Assembly: GCF_021183825.1 (NCBI RefSeq)
Contig: NZ_CP089211.1
Location: 4,384,501-4,448,500, forward strand
DNA from: Sinomicrobium kalidii
Lineage (GTDB): Bacteria > Bacteroidota > Bacteroidia > Flavobacteriales > Flavobacteriaceae
Length of the DNA: 64,000 nt
Direction: 5' to 3'
The notes beneath the pieces were generated by a model that saw only the letters and a program-made list of their open reading frames with translations, was not told the origin of the DNA and did no database searches. How positions within the stretch are numbered: the stretch's first letter is position 1; every line of letters starts with the position of its first letter. The position numbers were made by a program, and so were the translations under genes. Of the stretch, positions 7,330 to 16,660 are shown one piece after another.

Positions 7330-8649
7330 ATGGCAACAGCATTAGAAAAGGGCAGTAAAAAACTGCTCGGTGCCTGGGCATTTTACGACTGGGCCAATTC
7401 CGTTTACAGTCTGGTTATAGCCTCGGCCATTTTCCCCATTTTTTACGGAGCGCTCTTCCGGGAGGCCGATATCGAAAAGATCACTTTTTTTGGCGGGAAC
7501 ATAGCCCGCGCCCCTTTGATCAGTTATGTTACGGCTGCTGCATTTCTGGTTGTATCGGTCATATCCCCCATACTGTCGGGTATAGCCGATTATACGGGAA
7601 ATAAAAAGATATTCCTGAAGTTCTTCTGCTATCTCGGGGCCTTTTCCTGTATCGGGCTGTACTGGTTTTCGCTGGAACATATATACTTGGGATTACTGTG
7701 TTATTTTCTGGCGTTGATCGGTTTTTGGGCCAGTCTCGTCTTTTACAACTCATATTTGCCGGATATCGCTTATCCGGAACAACAGGACCGCATAAGTGCC
7801 AGGGGGTATTCGCTGGGATACATTGGCAGTGTTGTTTTATTACTCGTATGCCTGTTGATGATCATGAAATACGAATGGTTCGGTTTTACCGGGGCCGGGA
7901 CACCTACAAAGGTATCCTTTGTGCTCACCGGATTGTGGTGGATGGGGTTCAGTCAATATACTTTTCATCACCTTCCCAGGGGAAATGCTTCCAACGGAAA
8001 ACTGCATAAGAATATCCTGTTCAACGGTTTTAAGGAATTGAAGAAGGTGTGGAACCGTTTGGGGGACTCACCGCGGCTCAAAAGGTACCTCGGGGCATTT
8101 TTCGTGTATAGCATGGCAGTACAGACCGTAATGCTTGCCGCTACCTATTTCGGTGAAGAGGAACTGGAGTGGGGCGGTGCCGACGAACGTACCTTCGGAC
8201 TCATAATCAGTATTTTGCTGATACAGATAGTAGCGGCTCTCGGGGCATGGCTCACTTCGAAGATGTCTGCCCGCACAGGGAACATAAAAACACTTATTGG
8301 TATCAATATACTTTGGGTGGGGATATGTGTGTATGCCTATTCCATCACTTCTCCCTTTCAGTTTTACGTGGCCGCAGGGTGTGTGGGGCTTGTAATGGGC
8401 GGGATACAAAGCCTGTCGCGTTCCACCTATTCCAAATTTTTGCCGGAGACCGATGACACCACTTCTTTTTTCAGCTTTTTTGATGTATCCGAAAAGATAG
8501 GGATCGTTATAGGGATGTTCCTGTATGGTTTTATAGCCCAGGTTACGGGAAGCATGCGAAATTCCGTTTTGTTTCTGGGAGGGCTGTTTGTTATCGGCAT
8601 ATTCCTTTTGTTCCGGGTGGAGCGGGAAAAGAAAAAAGCAAAAACATAA
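7330..8649 (+). CDS. MFS transporter, UMF1/Atg22-like family
   Basis: A 439-residue multi-pass protein, about 12 membrane helices. The opening KKLLGAWAFYDWANSVYSLV is the hallmark of the UMF1 family (Atg22-like), and the central loop SRSTYSKFLPETDDTTSFFSF is the matching second-half signature. Atg22 exports amino acids from the yeast vacuole; the bacterial substrates are not known. The ATG at 7330 is preferred because an earlier in-frame codon lies at the terminator of the previous gene. Confidence 0.85.
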   Translation: MATALEKGSKKLLGAWAFYDWANSVYSLVIASAIFPIFYGALFREADIEKITFFGGNIARAPLISYVTAAAFLVVSVISPILSGIADYTGNKKIFLKFFCYLGAFSCIGLYWFSLEHIYLGLLCYFLALIGFWASLVFYNSYLPDIAYPEQQDRISARGYSLGYIGSVVLLLVCLLMIMKYEWFGFTGAGTPTKVSFVLTGLWWMGFSQYTFHHLPRGNASNGKLHKNILFNGFKELKKVWNRLGDSPRLKRYLGAFFVYSMAVQTVMLAATYFGEEELEWGGADERTFGLIISILLIQIVAALGAWLTSKMSARTGNIKTLIGINILWVGICVYAYSITSPFQFYVAAGCVGLVMGGIQSLSRSTYSKFLPETDDTTSFFSFFDVSEKIGIVIGMFLYGFIAQVTGSMRNSVLFLGGLFVIGIFLLFRVEREKKKAKT

Positions 8650-8744
8650 CGATTAGATAGTATAATGTGAGCGCAGAAGAAAGGCTTTTTACTATTTTAG
8701 CTTTTCACGCGTTTGAGTTACAACTATAAAAACAATAACCTACT

Positions 8745-9521
8745 ATGAAAAAGGGACTCTTAATTGATATGGATGGCGTTATCTACAGCGGGGATACCAT
8801 GATAGAAGGCGCCGATACCTTTATCGAAGGATTGCAGAAAAACGGGATACCTTTCCTCTTTATGACCAACAACAGCCAGCGATCGCCCCTGGATACCGTG
8901 AACAAGGTGGGCAAGATGGGAATAAATATAAAAGAGGAGAACGTATACACGAGTGCCATGGCCACAGCCTGGTTCCTTTCGTTTATGAAACCCAACGGCA
9001 CGGCCTATGTACTGGGAGAAGGCGGACTCATTACCAGCCTGCACCAGCAAGGCTACGTTATGGTCAACCAGAAACCGGATTACGTAGTGGTAGGAGAGGG
9101 GAGGAACTTTACCCTGGAAATGGTGAACAATGCCGTGGACATGATCCTGGAAGGTGCAAAATTCATAGCTACCAATCTCGATCCTTCTCCGAAGAAAGAA
9201 GGCTGGAACAATCTGGGGATCAAGGCTATTGTGGCCATGATCGAGGAAGCCACGGGGAAAAAGGCTTTTTCCGTGGGAAAACCCAGCCCCGTAATGATGC
9301 GGGCGGCCAGAAAAACCCTCGGACTTACCGCGCAGGAGACCATTATTATAGGGGATACGATGGATACGGATATCCTGGGAGGCATACAACTGGGGTATAA
9401 AACCATATTAACCCTTTCGGGGGTATCCAAAAAAGAAGACCTCAAACATTATGCTTTTCAGCCCAACAAGATCATAAGGTCCGTAAAAGAATTGAAAATG
9501 GAAGATCTCACCAAGATATAG
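8745..9521 (+). CDS. HAD-superfamily phosphatase, NagD-like
   Basis: A 258-residue class IIA HAD hydrolase. Motif I is DMDGVIYSG (Asp8 nucleophile, Asp10 acid/base), motif II lies in MTNNSQRSP, the lysine of motif III in SVGKPSPVMM, and motif IV is GDTMDTDILGG. Between motifs II and III is the C2 cap typical of NagD and related nucleotide or sugar-phosphate phosphatases. Only 20 bases separate it from the sugar-porter gene, so the two are probably one transcript and may act on the same sugar. Exact substrate unknown. Confidence 0.9.
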   Translation: MKKGLLIDMDGVIYSGDTMIEGADTFIEGLQKNGIPFLFMTNNSQRSPLDTVNKVGKMGINIKEENVYTSAMATAWFLSFMKPNGTAYVLGEGGLITSLHQQGYVMVNQKPDYVVVGEGRNFTLEMVNNAVDMILEGAKFIATNLDPSPKKEGWNNLGIKAIVAMIEEATGKKAFSVGKPSPVMMRAARKTLGLTAQETIIIGDTMDTDILGGIQLGYKTILTLSGVSKKEDLKHYAFQPNKIIRSVKELKMEDLTKI

Positions 9522-9541
9522 GTTTCATTTAATCCTTTTTT

Positions 9542-10876
9542 ATGAATAATATGCGTAACTGGTCCGTGACGGTGGCCCTGTCCGGTTTTTTGTTTGGTTT
9601 TGATACGGTGGTCATTTCCGGTGCCAATCTCCCCATCCGGGAACTCTGGGATACATCGTCCTGGTTTCACGGAACCTTTATAATGTCTATGGCCCTTTGG
9701 GGTACTGTTATCGGTGCATTGTTCGGGGGGATTCCCTGTAACAGGTACGGAAGGAAAAAGACCCTTTTCTGGATCGGTATTTTCTATCTGGTATCGGCCC
9801 TGGGCTCCGGACTGGCCCCGGACCCTTACACCTTTTCTGCTTTCCGGTTTATCGGAGGACTGGGAGTAGGGGCGTCTTCGGTAGCCGCACCCACCTATAT
9901 TTCTGAAATATCCAGTGCAAAAAACCGTGGAAAACTGGTGGCCCTGTACCAGTTCAACCTGGTATTCGGCATTCTGGTGGCTTATATTTCCAATTTTTTG
10001 CTGGAAGGAGTGGGCGGTGCCAACGACTGGAGGTTTATGCTCGGTGTAGAGGCCATTCCGGCGGTTCTGTACAGCGTTATGGTACTGGGCGTGCCCAACA
10101 GCCCGAGATGGCTCTTGCTCAAAAAACAGGACGAGCAGGGAGCGAGGGAGGTGCTTCAAAAAATGTATGATCCCGAAACTGCCAGGAATGCACTGGCCGA
10201 AATACGTCTTGACAATACCCCGGAGAAAGGCGGAAATGTATTCTCCGGAAAATTCAGGTTACCGCTTCTACTGGCTTTCCTTATCGCTTTTTTCAATCAG
10301 TTGTCGGGTATTAACTTTATACTTTATTACGCCCCCGAAATACTGGAAATGGCGGGACTTGCCGCAAAAGATTCTTTGATGAACTCTATATCCATAGGTG
10401 TGGTCAACCTTATTTTTACGCTTCTCGGACTTCGTCTTATAGACAACCTTGGCAGGAAGCAGTTAATGCTTATCGGTTCCCTCGGGTATATCGTGAGCCT
10501 GGTCATGGTGGCCTGGTCGTTTTACGCTTCGGCAAGCCCGGTATTGCTGCTCATCTTTATTTTAGTGTTCATAGCTTCGCATGCCATAGGACAGGGGGCA
10601 GTGATCTGGGTATTTATTTCAGAAATATTTCCCAACAAGGTTCGGGCATATGGGCAGGCGTTTGGATGTGGCGTGCATTGGGTGTTTGCAGCATTGATAA
10701 CCCTGATAGCGCCGGTGTTTATCGACATATTTCGCGCCAATCCCTGGCCTATCTTTGCATTTTTTGCCTTTATGATGGTGCTGCAACTGCTCTTTACCAT
10801 TTTCCTGATGCCCGAAACAAAAGGGGTTTCCCTGGAAGAACTGGAAAGAAGAATGGTCAGGGAAAAAAGGAAGTAA
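9542..10876 (+). CDS. Sugar porter family MFS transporter
   Basis: A 444-residue major-facilitator protein with about 12 membrane helices and sugar-porter motifs: GFDTVVISGA in helix 1, NRYGRKK in the first cytoplasmic loop, VPNSPRWLLLKK before the central loop, QLSGINFILYYAPEI in helix 7 and MPETKGVSLEELE after helix 12. It most likely imports a hexose, pentose or inositol by proton symport. It follows a NagD-like phosphatase in the same direction. Just downstream is a perfect 12-bp hairpin before the convergent DUF2807 gene. Confidence 0.92.
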   Translation: MNNMRNWSVTVALSGFLFGFDTVVISGANLPIRELWDTSSWFHGTFIMSMALWGTVIGALFGGIPCNRYGRKKTLFWIGIFYLVSALGSGLAPDPYTFSAFRFIGGLGVGASSVAAPTYISEISSAKNRGKLVALYQFNLVFGILVAYISNFLLEGVGGANDWRFMLGVEAIPAVLYSVMVLGVPNSPRWLLLKKQDEQGAREVLQKMYDPETARNALAEIRLDNTPEKGGNVFSGKFRLPLLLAFLIAFFNQLSGINFILYYAPEILEMAGLAAKDSLMNSISIGVVNLIFTLLGLRLIDNLGRKQLMLIGSLGYIVSLVMVAWSFYASASPVLLLIFILVFIASHAIGQGAVIWVFISEIFPNKVRAYGQAFGCGVHWVFAALITLIAPVFIDIFRANPWPIFAFFAFMMVLQLLFTIFLMPETKGVSLEELERRMVREKRK

Positions 10877-10886
10877 TGTTTATTTT

Positions 10887-10916
10887 TTCAGGTCCGGACT
10901 TGATTCCGGACCTGAA
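10887..10916. repeat. Perfect 12-bp inverted repeat between convergent genes
   Basis: TTCAGGTCCGGA (10887-10898) and TCCGGACCTGAA (10905-10916) with a 6-base loop. No T run follows the stem on either strand, so it is not a textbook intrinsic terminator, but it lies exactly between the ends of two convergent genes. Confidence 0.65.
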
Positions 10917-10937
10917 GTTGAATTGTTGCAGGACCTG

Positions 10938-11660
10938 TCAGCCCCTTTTTTCAATTTTTCCCGAGCCGGACACCTTTGAATCTTCTTTTGTGGGGTTACC
11001 GCTGTAGAGCACATTACCCGATCCGGATATCCGGGCTTCCAGTTTCCCGTTGCAATGTACGTGGATATCTCCCGATCCGGAAATAGCGGCATTTACATCT
11101 TCTGCCTTAAGATCACGGGCGTCGATATCGCCTGATCCGGAGACCCTGCCGTCATAAACACCGGCTTTTCCGCGGAGTTTGATGTCGCCCGACCCGGCGA
11201 TGTTGCTTTCCAGTTGTCCGGCTTCCACAGCAAGGTCAATATCTCCCGATCCGGCCAGATTGGTTTCGAAATGGTCTGAAGTTATAAGGTCCCTACCTAC
11301 AATGTCACCGGAACCTGCCAGTGAAACTTCGGAGATGTCCTTAAAAGGAACGACAATATGAATTCCTTTGCGCGGTTTCAGGTTAACGCCTTTTCTGACC
11401 TTTATTTTCAGGGAGTTGCCCTGAACTTCGGTTTCTATGTATTCCAGGAGGTTTTCTTCGGCGGTGATTGTCAGTTTACCTTCTTTTCCGGATACCAGTT
11501 CTACGTCAAACATTCCGGCTACGCCTATTTTGTCATAATCTCCTGTGGTACGCTCAACAGTGGTCACATTGCCGTTGCCGGAGATCTTTTTGTTCCAGAA
11601 TTGTGCGTTGGCGGTGGAAATGAATAGCAGGCCAAGGCACAGGGTTATCAGTTGTTTCAT
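10938..11660 (-). CDS. DUF2807 (GIN domain) secreted repeat protein
   Basis: A 240-residue exported protein with a signal peptide (cleavage near ISTANA, residues 14-19) and the DUF2807 'putative auto-transporter adhesin head GIN' domain. The second half carries seven G-S-G elements, mostly GSGDI, spaced about 18-22 residues apart, as in a small beta-solenoid. Last gene of a leftward four-gene operon that begins with an ECF sigma factor. Located in the periplasm or on the outer surface; function unknown. Confidence 0.88.
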   Translation of the reverse strand: MKQLITLCLGLLFISTANAQFWNKKISGNGNVTTVERTTGDYDKIGVAGMFDVELVSGKEGKLTITAEENLLEYIETEVQGNSLKIKVRKGVNLKPRKGIHIVVPFKDISEVSLAGSGDIVGRDLITSDHFETNLAGSGDIDLAVEAGQLESNIAGSGDIKLRGKAGVYDGRVSGSGDIDARDLKAEDVNAAISGSGDIHVHCNGKLEARISGSGNVLYSGNPTKEDSKVSGSGKIEKRG

Positions 11661-11680
11661 TTGTTTGTGGTTTATGGTTA

Positions 11681-12787
11681 TTATTTTTTGTATAAAGTTA
11701 CTCCTCCATATTCGGAAGCTATGCTGAGGTTTTTCCCGGCTGAACTCCCGTAATGTCCTTTATAATACTTTTCGGAGCTCTTCACTCTTTTTATATTGTA
11801 TTCAAAATCGTCTTCCCCGTCAAAGCCCGCGTATTCGAGTTGGATTTCGAAATTAAAGTGATAATTGCTGTCAAACCCTATCTTGATCCCCGTGTATTCA
11901 GACCGTATGGCCACATTGCCCGCATCGGAAGCAAGCCGGGCGATTTTGATGGAACCGTAGTCAGAACTGATTTCCACATTGCCGTGGACGGTACCGAATT
12001 TGGTGGACAGATAATCGCCTCCGCCTTTTATATTATTGGCATTTTCGACATTCAGGCTACCGTAATCACAGGAGTATTCCAGGTTGCCGGCATTGATGAT
12101 CTCGGAAGAGGTATAGTCTGCACTCAGGCTCAGGTGTTCCGTTCTTTCCAGGACAAAGCCGGAATAATCGGCGCTTATACTACCGCTTTTCATGTATTCT
12201 ATGGAGGATTTGGTAGTATAATCGAATGATAGTGTATTGCCATCCGCCCGGAGTTCGCCAATGTCAAGTTTGCCGTAATCGCAGCTTATTTTGGCTTTTC
12301 CGTTTATTTTGTCAATATAAATGCTGCCGTAATCATTGCTGAGGTCTACGCTGTTGTTTACAGGGAGTTTTATGGTATAGTTTATTTCCATGCTTACATT
12401 GCTGTTGCTTCCCCGGTTCCATCCCCATTTTTTCTTTTCGAAAATGGTTCTGGCCGACACCACACTTCTTCCGGCATCAAACTGTACATTGATCTGGTCG
12501 AGTTTTTGCTGTACTTTTTCTTCGTCATTACCATTGGTTTTGATAAGTACTTCAATCTCAACCCGGTTTTCATTCCAGGAGGTGATATAAATATTTCCGT
12601 AGGAATTGTCTACCTCCAGAAGGGCATTGGAGTTTACATCAAAGGATTTTTTGATCTTTTTTTCCTTGCTGTGTCTGCCGTTCCATTTCGGGTCCTGCTT
12701 CCCGGAAGGGCCTGCGGCCATTACAAGGAGAGGAGTTAATATCAGCAGTATCGCAATTATTTTATATCCTGATTTCTTCATGGTCAT
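11681..12787 (-). CDS. DUF4097-type exported repeat protein
   Basis: A 368-residue protein with an N-terminal signal segment (IIAILLILTPLLVMAAG). From about residue 100 onward it consists of short repeats containing DYG, EYG or DYT every 18-22 residues (for example SNDYGSIYID, CDYGKLDIG, SDYGSIKIA, SEYGGVTLYK), indicating a right-handed beta-solenoid like that of the neighbouring DUF2807 protein. It overlaps the end of the upstream gene by 26 bases, which implies translational coupling. Function unknown; probably a cell-envelope protein produced under the ECF sigma factor. Confidence 0.82.
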   Translation of the reverse strand: MTMKKSGYKIIAILLILTPLLVMAAGPSGKQDPKWNGRHSKEKKIKKSFDVNSNALLEVDNSYGNIYITSWNENRVEIEVLIKTNGNDEEKVQQKLDQINVQFDAGRSVVSARTIFEKKKWGWNRGSNSNVSMEINYTIKLPVNNSVDLSNDYGSIYIDKINGKAKISCDYGKLDIGELRADGNTLSFDYTTKSSIEYMKSGSISADYSGFVLERTEHLSLSADYTSSEIINAGNLEYSCDYGSLNVENANNIKGGGDYLSTKFGTVHGNVEISSDYGSIKIARLASDAGNVAIRSEYTGIKIGFDSNYHFNFEIQLEYAGFDGEDDFEYNIKRVKSSEKYYKGHYGSSAGKNLSIASEYGGVTLYKK

Positions 12788-13337
12788 CTTTTTTTAGTCG
12801 TTTAATAGCATCTATTTCCTCCATTACATGCTGCAACAGCGTTATCCTGGTCTGGAAATTGGTGATCATTGCGTTTAACAGCTGTTTGCTGTAGCCGTTG
12901 TTTTGAAGTTCTTCTTCCAGTTTTTTATAGTCTTTCGCTATCAGGTTCAACTGTGTTACGGCATCCTCTACAATAACCTTTGTGTCTTCGGTAGTGGCTT
13001 CTTCCCGTATTTTCTTTAGTTCTGTTTCTATCAGGGAAGCAAAATAATACTGGGTTTTTTCCAGTTCCGGATAAGCGACCTGCGTCTCGGTTTCAACCGG
13101 GACACGGGATTGCTGTGTAGTGTTGTAAAACACCCATCCGATACCGAGTAACAGGACTACGGAAGCAGCAATGGAAAGATATTTCCAGCGGTACAGCACC
13201 GGTTTTTTGCTGTCGGAACCCTTGTTGTGCCCGGCCAGTTTTTCCAGAAAACGGTCCTGGTGCCCGGTAGCGGGTGATTCCGTATCGAATTCCCCCTGCA
13301 ACCGGTCAAACAATTTGTCTATGTTATCCTTCTCCAT
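12762..13337 (-). CDS. Single-pass membrane protein, probable anti-sigma partner
   Basis: A 191-residue protein with a soluble N-terminus (residues 1-48), one membrane helix (about 51-66, YLSIAASVVLLLGIGWVF) and a mostly helical C-terminal domain that should be periplasmic. It lies directly after the ECF sigma gene and before the DUF4097 gene, the place where anti-sigma factors or their equivalents sit. No zinc-finger or FecR motif is visible, so the anti-sigma role is inferred from position and topology. Confidence 0.7.
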   Translation of the reverse strand: MEKDNIDKLFDRLQGEFDTESPATGHQDRFLEKLAGHNKGSDSKKPVLYRWKYLSIAASVVLLLGIGWVFYNTTQQSRVPVETETQVAYPELEKTQYYFASLIETELKKIREEATTEDTKVIVEDAVTQLNLIAKDYKKLEEELQNNGYSKQLLNAMITNFQTRITLLQHVMEEIDAIKRLKKDDHEEIRI

Positions 13338-13391
13338 AATTGAAAATTAAAGGTTAAAAAGGAAAAACGGTCCTCGTTCATTTTTTTCTGG

Positions 13392-13952
13392 TCAGTTCGC
13401 ACCTGCGCCAATCAATTTTTTCCTCAGGCTTTCCTTGGCCCTGCTTATGGTAGTCCTGCAATTCGCATAACTGACCTGCATGATCTCACCTATTTCTTCA
13501 TAATCATATCCTTCTATAAGATATAAGGTCAAAGAAACTCTGTAATTGTCCTTCAGTGTTTTCATGGTTTCCAAAACTTTTTGAGCCTGAACGTTTGTAA
13601 ACTCATGATCGGGAGCAATGCCATCATTATCTTCGACCTTATGTAATGTTTCATCGATCGAAATTTCCCGGTGCTGCTGTTGTTTCCGGAAACTATAGAT
13701 ACTGTTATTGACGACAATCCGTTTCAGCCAGGCCCCGAAAGCCACTTCGCCCCGGAAAGTGTCCAGCCTTGTAAATGCTTTCAGAAAGGATTCCTGCACA
13801 ATGTCTTCGGCTTCCATCTGGTCCTTTACAATGCGCAGTGCGGTGTTGTACATGGCCTTGTTATAGCGACTGTAAATCTCCATCTGCGCTTTGGTATTCC
13901 CTTCTTTGCACTGTTCAAGCAGTTGCTCTGTATGTGTATCCGGTTGGCTCAA
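13392..13952 (-). CDS. ECF-type RNA polymerase sigma factor
   Basis: A sigma-70 family ECF protein of about 186 residues. Region 2 is seen in RYNKAMYNTALRIVKDQ, QMEAEDIVQESFLKAF and WLKRIVVNNSIYSFRK; region 4 in GYDYEEIGEIMQVSYANC and TTISRAKESLRKKL. No ATG is available upstream of region 2. The TTG at 13952, giving MSQPDTHTEQ, is chosen, but in-frame TTG codons at 13970 and 13985 are possible. It heads the leftward operon with the membrane partner and the two repeat proteins, whose expression it probably directs. Confidence 0.9.
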   Translation of the reverse strand: MSQPDTHTEQLLEQCKEGNTKAQMEIYSRYNKAMYNTALRIVKDQMEAEDIVQESFLKAFTRLDTFRGEVAFGAWLKRIVVNNSIYSFRKQQQHREISIDETLHKVEDNDGIAPDHEFTNVQAQKVLETMKTLKDNYRVSLTLYLIEGYDYEEIGEIMQVSYANCRTTISRAKESLRKKLIGAGAN

Positions 13953-14118
13953 AAAGTAATCGTTTTTCAATATAAGGATGAACAAGAACGGGATTTGTTA
14001 CAGTACGGAGTAAACTTTTTCAAAAAAAATAACCTGACGGGGCAACGACGCTTGTATTCTGTCTTTTCCGGCACGGTATCCGCGGTTTTAATGATAAATA
14101 AACATGTAACTTGAAATT

Positions 14119-14130
14119 AATCTAAATAAA
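14119..14130. promoter_or_regulatory. AATCTAAATAAA element, possible Fur site, copy 1
   Basis: The 12-base word AATCTAAATAAA occurs immediately before the -33 TTG of the iron-cluster promoter. It recurs unchanged at 16661-16672 in front of the siderophore receptor gene. Shared position in two promoters of one iron cluster suggests a Fur-type operator; this is inference. Confidence 0.4.
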
Positions 14131-14131
14131 G

Positions 14132-14162
14132 TTGGTTTATCTTCTTCCGGTTTTTATATTTG
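14132..14162 (+). promoter_or_regulatory. Promoter of the iron-uptake membrane-protein genes
   Basis: TTG at 14132-14134, a 20-base spacer and TATATTTG at 14155-14162 match the Bacteroidota consensus. The first gene starts 42 bases further on. Confidence 0.65.
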
Positions 14163-14204
14163 CGATTGTTTAGAATTAGTCAAAATAAAAAGATCTGGAG
14201 GAAT

Positions 14205-14531
14205 ATGACTACCTTGATTACGGTAATTACCTTTTTGGGTTTTTATGCCCTCTATCACACGTCGAAAAGGGCTTTGCTTTTCCGTTCCTTTAAGGTGGAA
14301 CAGTGGATGCAGGCCAACCGGAAACGGGCCGGGGCAGGAGGGTTATCCCTTTTGGCCGCCGCATTGGTGCTTTCTGTTGTTCACTACGGTTTCGGCGCCG
14401 GCATTTTTGCATTCTTTGTGATACTGATGACTTTGGGCAGCCTTGTCGTGATCCTGGCTCCCCTCCGTTTTGTAGGTTACAGGGCATTGCTTCTCATAGT
14501 AGCCCTTGCCATAACCTTTGAATTCCTGTAA
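14205..14531 (+). CDS. Small membrane protein, DUF3325-like
   Basis: A 108-residue protein with three or four hydrophobic helices (about residues 2-17, 42-60, 63-85 and 88-107). The ATG at 14205 is preceded by GGAGG, a clear ribosome-binding site that is unusual in this phylum and decides the start. In Proteobacteria similar small proteins (DUF3325) lie with DUF3649 and PepSY proteins beside siderophore receptors, as here. The family assignment rests on size, topology and context rather than strong motifs. Confidence 0.6.
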   Translation: MTTLITVITFLGFYALYHTSKRALLFRSFKVEQWMQANRKRAGAGGLSLLAAALVLSVVHYGFGAGIFAFFVILMTLGSLVVILAPLRFVGYRALLLIVALAITFEFL

Positions 14532-14535
14532 GATC

Positions 14536-14835
14536 ATGCCTGCCAATAGAAAATATTTGACCCGTTCCGTTAGCCAGCGCTTTGCAAAGATCAGTGCAGG
14601 GTTTCTCGGCGGGTATATGATAACCGTTACGCTGCATATGGCCCTGGCTTTCTGGATAGACCATGTAAACGTACTTATGACACTAAGATATGCCGGTTTT
14701 TTGCTTTGGGCAGTATTGTTCCTGCTGGCATTTCTGGTAAAGAACGGGTGGAAAATCTGGGGTGTTTATCTATTGGTGACCCTCGTTTTTTCGCTTCTTA
14801 TTTATGCAGGAAAGGTATACAGCCCCATAGTGTAA
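14536..14835 (+). CDS. Small membrane protein, DUF3649-like
   Basis: A 99-residue protein with three hydrophobic segments (about residues 18-36, 45-65 and 69-92). The opening SVSQRFAKISAGFLGGYM resembles the start of DUF3649 proteins of iron-acquisition clusters. It begins 4 bases after the stop of the previous gene, so translation is probably coupled, and is followed by the PepSY gene. The role in iron handling is unknown. Confidence 0.62.
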   Translation: MPANRKYLTRSVSQRFAKISAGFLGGYMITVTLHMALAFWIDHVNVLMTLRYAGFLLWAVLFLLAFLVKNGWKIWGVYLLVTLVFSLLIYAGKVYSPIV

Positions 14836-14893
14836 AAACGGTGCTGTAGTGATTAGGTGATTATCAAAAACAGGTGTTACAATACGATATTTC

Positions 14894-16525
14894 ATGAGCA
14901 ACAGGATTTACAATGTTCTTTTCAATACGCATACGGTAAGCGGAATTGTGATCAGCGTGGCACTTTATGTCATATTTTTTGCCGGGTCGTTTTCCTTTTT
15001 TCGCGATGAGATCATCAGCTGGGAACGTAACGAACCCGTAAAGGAAGCGGGACTGAACGGCACGAACTTCGATCAGCTACTGGATACCATAAGTTTTAAA
15101 GAACCTGTTTACGGCAGGGATATTACATTCAACCAGCATTATGAGGAAAGGCGCGTTAATGTGAGTTTAACGCCTTCCAAAGATACCCTGGCCCCGGAAG
15201 AAGCGGCCACGAGGAAGTTTTTTTACATGGACAGGGAGAACTTCGGAACTTACGATTACTCCAGCAATTATTCCATAGGGGAATTTCTGTACCGGTTGCA
15301 CTTTTTTGCACAGCTTAATTTTTTCGGCACTTCGGGATACCTGCTTGCCGGGTTGGTGGCCTTTTTCTTTTTATTTGCGGTTATTACAGGGGTATTGGTA
15401 CACTGGAACAAGATTGTGACCAATTTCTATACGTTCCGCCCGTGGGCCAAACTGAAGACCATGTGGACCGATGCGCATACCACGCTGGGTATACTGGGGC
15501 TTCCTTACCAGTTTGTTTATGCACTTACGGGAACCTACCTTATTATAAGTACTTCGGTCATGGCTCCGCCGGTGCTTACTTTTATGTATGATAATGATAC
15601 GGCAAAAATGTACGAGGATTTCGGGGTCAGTACCGGAAACTATCCCATGAACATGGAAAAACAGCAGGCTCCGGTAAGTATAAATGCCCTTGTGGAGAAG
15701 ACGAGGGACGAATGGAAGGCGTTTAAGGTAAAAACGGTTACGGTTTACAACTACGGGGATACGGGCATGCACGTTTCGGTGGAAGGTGTCCCTTCGGACA
15801 AGAGAAGTTTTACAGGAAAAGGAAAAATGGTTTTGAAGGCGTCTACGGGAGAGGTCGTCTATGAAAAAAGCCCTTTCCGGGATACGTCTTATCTGGACGG
15901 GGCGACAAATGTTTTGCAAAAACTGCATTTCGGGGATTATGGCGGACTCGGACTGCGGATCATTTATTTTATCCTGGGGATCGTTTCCTGCTTTGTAATT
16001 ATCTCGGGGGTAATGATATGGCTGGTGGCCAGGGACAAGAAAAACGTTTCCGAAAAGAAAAAAAGGTTCAATGCCTGGGTGGTCTGGATTTACCTTTCCG
16101 TGTGTCTCAGCATATATCCGGCCACGGCCATAACTTTTGTTGGCGTAAAAGCGTTTGTTCAGGATTTTGACCCCGTAAGGATGACGCGCATATATGAAAT
16201 ATTTTTCTACAGCTGGCTGGTACTTTCCGTACTGTTTGCGATAAAGAGGGATAATTATTTTATCAATAAATACACCCTTATCGGCGGAGCCCTGATCGGT
16301 TTTCTCGTTCCTGTGGTCAACGGAGTGGTGTCGGGCAACTGGTTGTGGGTAACTTTATCTGCGGGGCATTATGGAATTTTCTTTATCGATGCTTTCTGGA
16401 TTGTCTTGTCTGTAACTACACTTATCGTGGGACTGAAACTGAAGCGAAAGAAAGAACGTAGTCCCGTTAAAACCACCAAAAAAACCGAATCACGACAAAA
16501 ACACCTCCATGCGGAGCAGGTATAG
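14894..16525 (+). CDS. PepSY-associated membrane protein, iron-uptake type
   Basis: A 543-residue inner-membrane protein with the PepSY_TM architecture: a first helix after NTHTVSGIVISVALYVIFF, a large extracytoplasmic region, helices near residues 150-175 and 205-225, a second soluble PepSY-like part (about 270-345) and four or more helices to residue 515. The C-terminus is basic. Relatives act as ferric-siderophore reductases or periplasmic iron-handling proteins next to TonB-dependent receptors. It lies between two small membrane proteins and the receptor gene, which agrees with that role. Confidence 0.85.
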   Translation: MSNRIYNVLFNTHTVSGIVISVALYVIFFAGSFSFFRDEIISWERNEPVKEAGLNGTNFDQLLDTISFKEPVYGRDITFNQHYEERRVNVSLTPSKDTLAPEEAATRKFFYMDRENFGTYDYSSNYSIGEFLYRLHFFAQLNFFGTSGYLLAGLVAFFFLFAVITGVLVHWNKIVTNFYTFRPWAKLKTMWTDAHTTLGILGLPYQFVYALTGTYLIISTSVMAPPVLTFMYDNDTAKMYEDFGVSTGNYPMNMEKQQAPVSINALVEKTRDEWKAFKVKTVTVYNYGDTGMHVSVEGVPSDKRSFTGKGKMVLKASTGEVVYEKSPFRDTSYLDGATNVLQKLHFGDYGGLGLRIIYFILGIVSCFVIISGVMIWLVARDKKNVSEKKKRFNAWVVWIYLSVCLSIYPATAITFVGVKAFVQDFDPVRMTRIYEIFFYSWLVLSVLFAIKRDNYFINKYTLIGGALIGFLVPVVNGVVSGNWLWVTLSAGHYGIFFIDAFWIVLSVTTLIVGLKLKRKKERSPVKTTKKTESRQKHLHAEQV

Positions 16526-16616
16526 AAGTCTGGACAAAAAATCCCTTGTTCTTCCTTTAAAATGGATTTTGGGTGTTTGTATGGTTACAAAAGCGTGAAA
16601 AATAACAAAAAGGGTT

Positions 16617-16646
16617 TTGCTGTTAACTTTTCCTTAAATAGATTTG
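16617..16646 (+). promoter_or_regulatory. Promoter of the siderophore receptor gene
   Basis: TTG at 16617-16619, a 19-base spacer and TAGATTTG at 16639-16646 give an excellent match to the phylum consensus. The possible Fur element follows at 16661. Confidence 0.75.
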
Positions 16647-16660
16647 CATTATATTTATCA

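Noticed and set aside
10887..10916. Intrinsic terminator
   Set aside because: The stem is perfect, but there is no T run after it on either strand, so it is listed as an inverted repeat.
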